Source: Pseudomonadota bacterium
GTDB taxonomy: Bacteria > Pseudomonadota > Gammaproteobacteria > UBA5335
DNA: 8,264 nt
Assembly: GCA_021783685.1 (NCBI GenBank)
Contig: JAJXTQ010000070.1
Location: forward strand, 1 to 8,264
Direction of reading: 5' to 3'
The notes below the pieces were generated by a model that worked only from the letters and a program-made list of their open reading frames with translations, did no database searches and was not told the DNA's origin. The position numbers and the translations under genes were made by a program. Position 1 is the stretch's first letter. Each line of letters starts with the position of its first letter. Positions 5,871 to 8,264 of the stretch are shown here, piece by piece.

Positions 5871-7478
5871 ATGGCATCCCGGCGATCGATTGTTTTTCTC
5901 CTGTTGTGCGTGCTGGTCGCCCCATCTTGGCTGGCGGCGGCCGAAGGCGCGAGCGACCCCGTGCCCGCTGCGGTGGCGACGCTGGGTCTGGGCAGCGCCA
6001 GCGATGTGCGTGAAGCGGTCGATGCGCTGGCTGGCAGTACCGATCCCCGCGCGCTCGCGCTGTTGGGTGAACTGGCCGAAGGTCGGCTGCAGGTGGACAA
6101 CGCGGCGGGGGTCTACCGTTCGACGCCCGCCGGTTGGCGTCACGTCCTGAGTGACGAGCCGCCCCCGGCCGATGCGGAGCTGGTTGCGCCATCGTTGACC
6201 AACGCCCTGCGGCGGCAGCTCGCGGCCGTGCGGGCTCAAGTTCAGATTGCCTCGCCTGACGCGAATCAGCGCCTGGCCGGCGCCCGGGCGATGGCCGAGA
6301 AGCCCGCGCCCGAAGCCGACGCAGTCCTGCGGACAGCGCTGGCACAGGAACACGATGCATCCGTTCGCCACTGGCTGCGTCTGGCGGTGGCTCAGCTCGA
6401 TCTGCAAAGTGCCGATCCGGCCCTGCGGCTGGCGGCGGTGACCGTCCTGGGGGAGGCCGGCCGGCTCGGCGATCGCGCCCTGATCGTGCCCCTGGCCGGC
6501 GACACCGAGGTCGACGCATCGGTCCGTGCGGCGGCCGTTCAGGCATTGAGCCGGATCGATCGTCAGCAATGGTGGGTCCATCAGGCGGCCAACCTGTTCT
6601 ACGGCTTGAGCCTGGGCAGCATCCTCCTGCTGTCCGCGCTGGGATTGGCCATCACCTTCGGCCTCATGGGCGTGATCAACATGGCCCATGGCGAGATGCT
6701 CATGCTGGGCGCCTACACGACCTACGTCGTGCAGCGCCTGTTTCAGAGCCAATGGCCGGCCTGGCAGGATGCCTATCTGCTCGCGGCCATCCCGGCTGCC
6801 TTCGCCGTGGCGGCCCTGGTGGGAGTCGCGCTGGAGCGACTCGTCATCCGCCACCTCTATGGGCGACCGCTGGAAACCCTGCTTGCGACCTGGGGTATCA
6901 GCCTGGGCCTGATCCAGGCCGTGCGTCTGGTTTTCGGCGCGCAGAACGTGAGCGTGGCCAACCCGTCCTGGCTGATGGGCGGCTGGGCCGTCGCCGACGG
7001 GCTGGTGCTGACCTACAACCGGCTTGCGATCATCGTCTTTGCGCTCGCCGTGCTGTCGATGGCGTTCCTGCTGCTGCAACGGACCTCGCTGGGATTGACC
7101 GTGCGGGCGGTGACCCAGAATCGGCCCATGGCTGCCGCGATGGGCATCAACACCGCCAGCATCGATGCCTGGACTTTCGGGTTGGGGTCGGGGATCGCCG
7201 GGCTCGGCGGCGTGGCACTCTCGCAGATCGACAACGTGGCGCCCGATCTGGGGCAAGGTTACATCGTCGACTCCTTCATGGTGGTGGTGTTGGGCGGGGT
7301 CGGGCAGCTGGCCGGCACGTTCTTCGGCGCCTTCGGGCTCGGGCTGCTGACGAAGTTCCTGGAGCCCGAGATCGGCGCGGTGCTGGGCAAGGTGCTGGTG
7401 CTGGTGCTGATCATCCTGTTCATCCAGCGCCGGCCACAGGGCCTTTTTGCCCAGCGCGGCCGCGCCGTTGAGGCCTGA
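5871..7478 (+). CDS. urtB: Urea ABC transporter permease UrtB
   Basis: UrtB is one of the two inner-membrane subunits of the urea ABC transporter. From the ATG at 5871 the product has 535 residues, normal for UrtB and much longer than plain LivH. Residues 1-24 are a signal-like hydrophobic segment (SIVFLLLCVLVAPSWLAAA). Residues 25-235 form an alanine-rich, helical-repeat-like soluble extension with elements such as ADPALRLAAVTVLGEAGRLGD. Residues 240-520 are the LivH-type membrane domain, with the family motif GLMGVINMAHGEMLMLGAY (264-282), an EAA-like loop RAVTQNRPMAAAMGI (412-426) and about seven or eight membrane segments. The frame is open upstream, overlapping the end of urtA in another frame. 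The ATG at 5871 is preferred because it begins at the signal segment with GAGG (5862-5865) just before it; GTG at 5802 is a less likely alternative. urtC follows after 3 nt. Confidence 0.94.
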   Translation: MASRRSIVFLLLCVLVAPSWLAAAEGASDPVPAAVATLGLGSASDVREAVDALAGSTDPRALALLGELAEGRLQVDNAAGVYRSTPAGWRHVLSDEPPPADAELVAPSLTNALRRQLAAVRAQVQIASPDANQRLAGARAMAEKPAPEADAVLRTALAQEHDASVRHWLRLAVAQLDLQSADPALRLAAVTVLGEAGRLGDRALIVPLAGDTEVDASVRAAAVQALSRIDRQQWWVHQAANLFYGLSLGSILLLSALGLAITFGLMGVINMAHGEMLMLGAYTTYVVQRLFQSQWPAWQDAYLLAAIPAAFAVAALVGVALERLVIRHLYGRPLETLLATWGISLGLIQAVRLVFGAQNVSVANPSWLMGGWAVADGLVLTYNRLAIIVFALAVLSMAFLLLQRTSLGLTVRAVTQNRPMAAAMGINTASIDAWTFGLGSGIAGLGGVALSQIDNVAPDLGQGYIVDSFMVVVLGGVGQLAGTFFGAFGLGLLTKFLEPEIGAVLGKVLVLVLIILFIQRRPQGLFAQRGRAVEA

Positions 7479-7481
7479 TCG

Positions 7482-8264
7482 ATGGCGGTATCGAGCGTGA
7501 CGTCGATGGCAGCGTTGCCACAGGACGCCTTGAGCGGGCCCCGGGTGTTCAGTGGCCGCGGCTGGCTGGTTTTCGCCGGCGTGGTGATCACCGTGGCCGG
7601 CGGCGTTCCCCTGTTCAATCTGGCGCTGCCCGCGGACAGTGCGCTGCACCTGCCCGATTACCTGGTGCCGCTGCTCGGCAAGTTCGCCTGCTACGCGCTG
7701 GTGGCGCTGGCGATGGACCTCATCTGGGGCTATGCCGGCATTCTCAGCCTGGGTCACGGGGTGTTCTTCGCTCTCGGCGGCTACTTCATGGGCATGCACC
7801 TCAACCAGGTGGCGGCGCAGGCGGGGCTGTACCGAACGGCTTTTCCGCCCTTCATGGAATTCCTGCAGCGCGACAGCCTGCCCTGGTTCTGGACCGGCTT
7901 CGGCCACCCCGTCTGGGCACTGGCGATGGTGCTCGTCGTGCCGGGGGTGTTCGCCTTCGGATTCGGTTATCTGGCCTTCCGCTCGCGCATCCGCGGCGTG
8001 TATTTCTCCATCATCACCCAGGCGCTGACCTACGCGATGATGCTGCTGTTCTTCCTCAACGAGGCCGGACTCGGCGGCAACAACGGCCTCACCGATTTCA
8101 AGATCCTGCTCGGGTTTCCGCTGCAGGAGCCCGCCACCCGCGCGGCACTGTTCAGTGTCACGGTGCTGTGCGTGGCGGCGGCCTATGTGCTGTGCCGCTA
8201 TCTGGTGCGCGCCAAGATCGGCCGCATCCTCATCGGCCTGCGCGATGCCGAAAGCCGACTCATG
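7482..8264 (+). CDS. urtC: Urea ABC transporter permease UrtC (partial, 3' end missing)
   Basis: The frame is open from ATG 7482 to the window edge, giving 261 codons without a stop. Family members are usually 350-390 residues, so about a quarter to a third is missing. It is the second inner-membrane subunit of the urea transporter, of the LivM type. The hallmark is YALVALAMDLIWGYAGILSLGHGVFFALGGYFMG (71-104), followed by SRIRGVYFSIITQALTYAMMLLF (168-190) and GGNNGLTDF (198-206). The window ends inside the EAA-like loop, GRILIGLRDAESRLM, which contacts the ATPase subunits. The start follows the urtB stop by 3 nt, with GAGG (7470-7473) 8 nt upstream inside the end of urtB, so the two genes are translationally coupled. 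ATG 7506 is an alternative start. urtD and urtE are expected next. Confidence 0.95.
   Translation, partial: MAVSSVTSMAALPQDALSGPRVFSGRGWLVFAGVVITVAGGVPLFNLALPADSALHLPDYLVPLLGKFACYALVALAMDLIWGYAGILSLGHGVFFALGGYFMGMHLNQVAAQAGLYRTAFPPFMEFLQRDSLPWFWTGFGHPVWALAMVLVVPGVFAFGFGYLAFRSRIRGVYFSIITQALTYAMMLLFFLNEAGLGGNNGLTDFKILLGFPLQEPATRAALFSVTVLCVAAAYVLCRYLVRAKIGRILIGLRDAESRLM

Noticed and set aside
5781..7907. 708-codon open frame on the minus strand opposite urtB and urtC
   Set aside because: It lies antisense to clearly recognisable UrtB and UrtC. The translation is rich in Gln, His, Arg and Gly with no recognisable domain, which is typical of the shadow frame opposite GC-rich genes.

Overview
The window is a GC-rich, gene-dense proteobacterial segment, most likely gamma- or betaproteobacterial. 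This rests on the QseB/PmrA-type two-component pair, the TorF-family porin and the UrtABC and UreG sequences; no genus can be named from sequence alone. Every real gene is on the + strand, and nothing in base or codon use suggests a recent insertion. There is no IS element, CRISPR array, tRNA or rRNA.

Layout. Positions 1-118 hold the last codons of an OmpR-family response regulator, overlapping by 4 bp a complete sensor histidine kinase (115-1479). After a 172-bp gap comes a zinc-dependent, YahK/CAD-like alcohol dehydrogenase (1652-2710). After a very GC-rich 128-bp leader comes ureG (2839-3453), the urease nickel-insertion GTPase. It stands apart from any ureABC or ureDEF gene in the window. 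A 276-bp regulatory gap (3454-3729) follows, then a TorF-family outer-membrane porin (3730-4482), urtA (4559-5791), urtB (5871-7478) and the first 261 codons of urtC, which runs off the right edge. The ATPase genes urtD and urtE are expected beyond the edge.

Function. The right half is a high-affinity urea uptake operon. A putative outer-membrane channel comes first, followed by the periplasmic urea-binding protein and the two inner-membrane permeases of the UrtABCDE ABC transporter. UreG just upstream matures urease, which would split the imported urea into ammonia and CO2. The gap before the porin carries a good candidate sigma-54 promoter (3628-3643, with the canonical GG-N10-GC spacing). 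A one-mismatch NtrC-like enhancer site lies about 140 bp upstream of the predicted start, so the operon is probably induced by nitrogen limitation.

Two strong intercistronic hairpins without T-tracts flank urtA: a perfect 10-bp stem before it and a 13-bp stem after it. They suggest that the binding-protein message is processed or stabilised apart from the porin and permease messages. I see no wholly new system. The most interesting points are the porin-urt coupling, the sigma-54/NtrC control region, the hairpin-bounded urtA and the stranded ureG.
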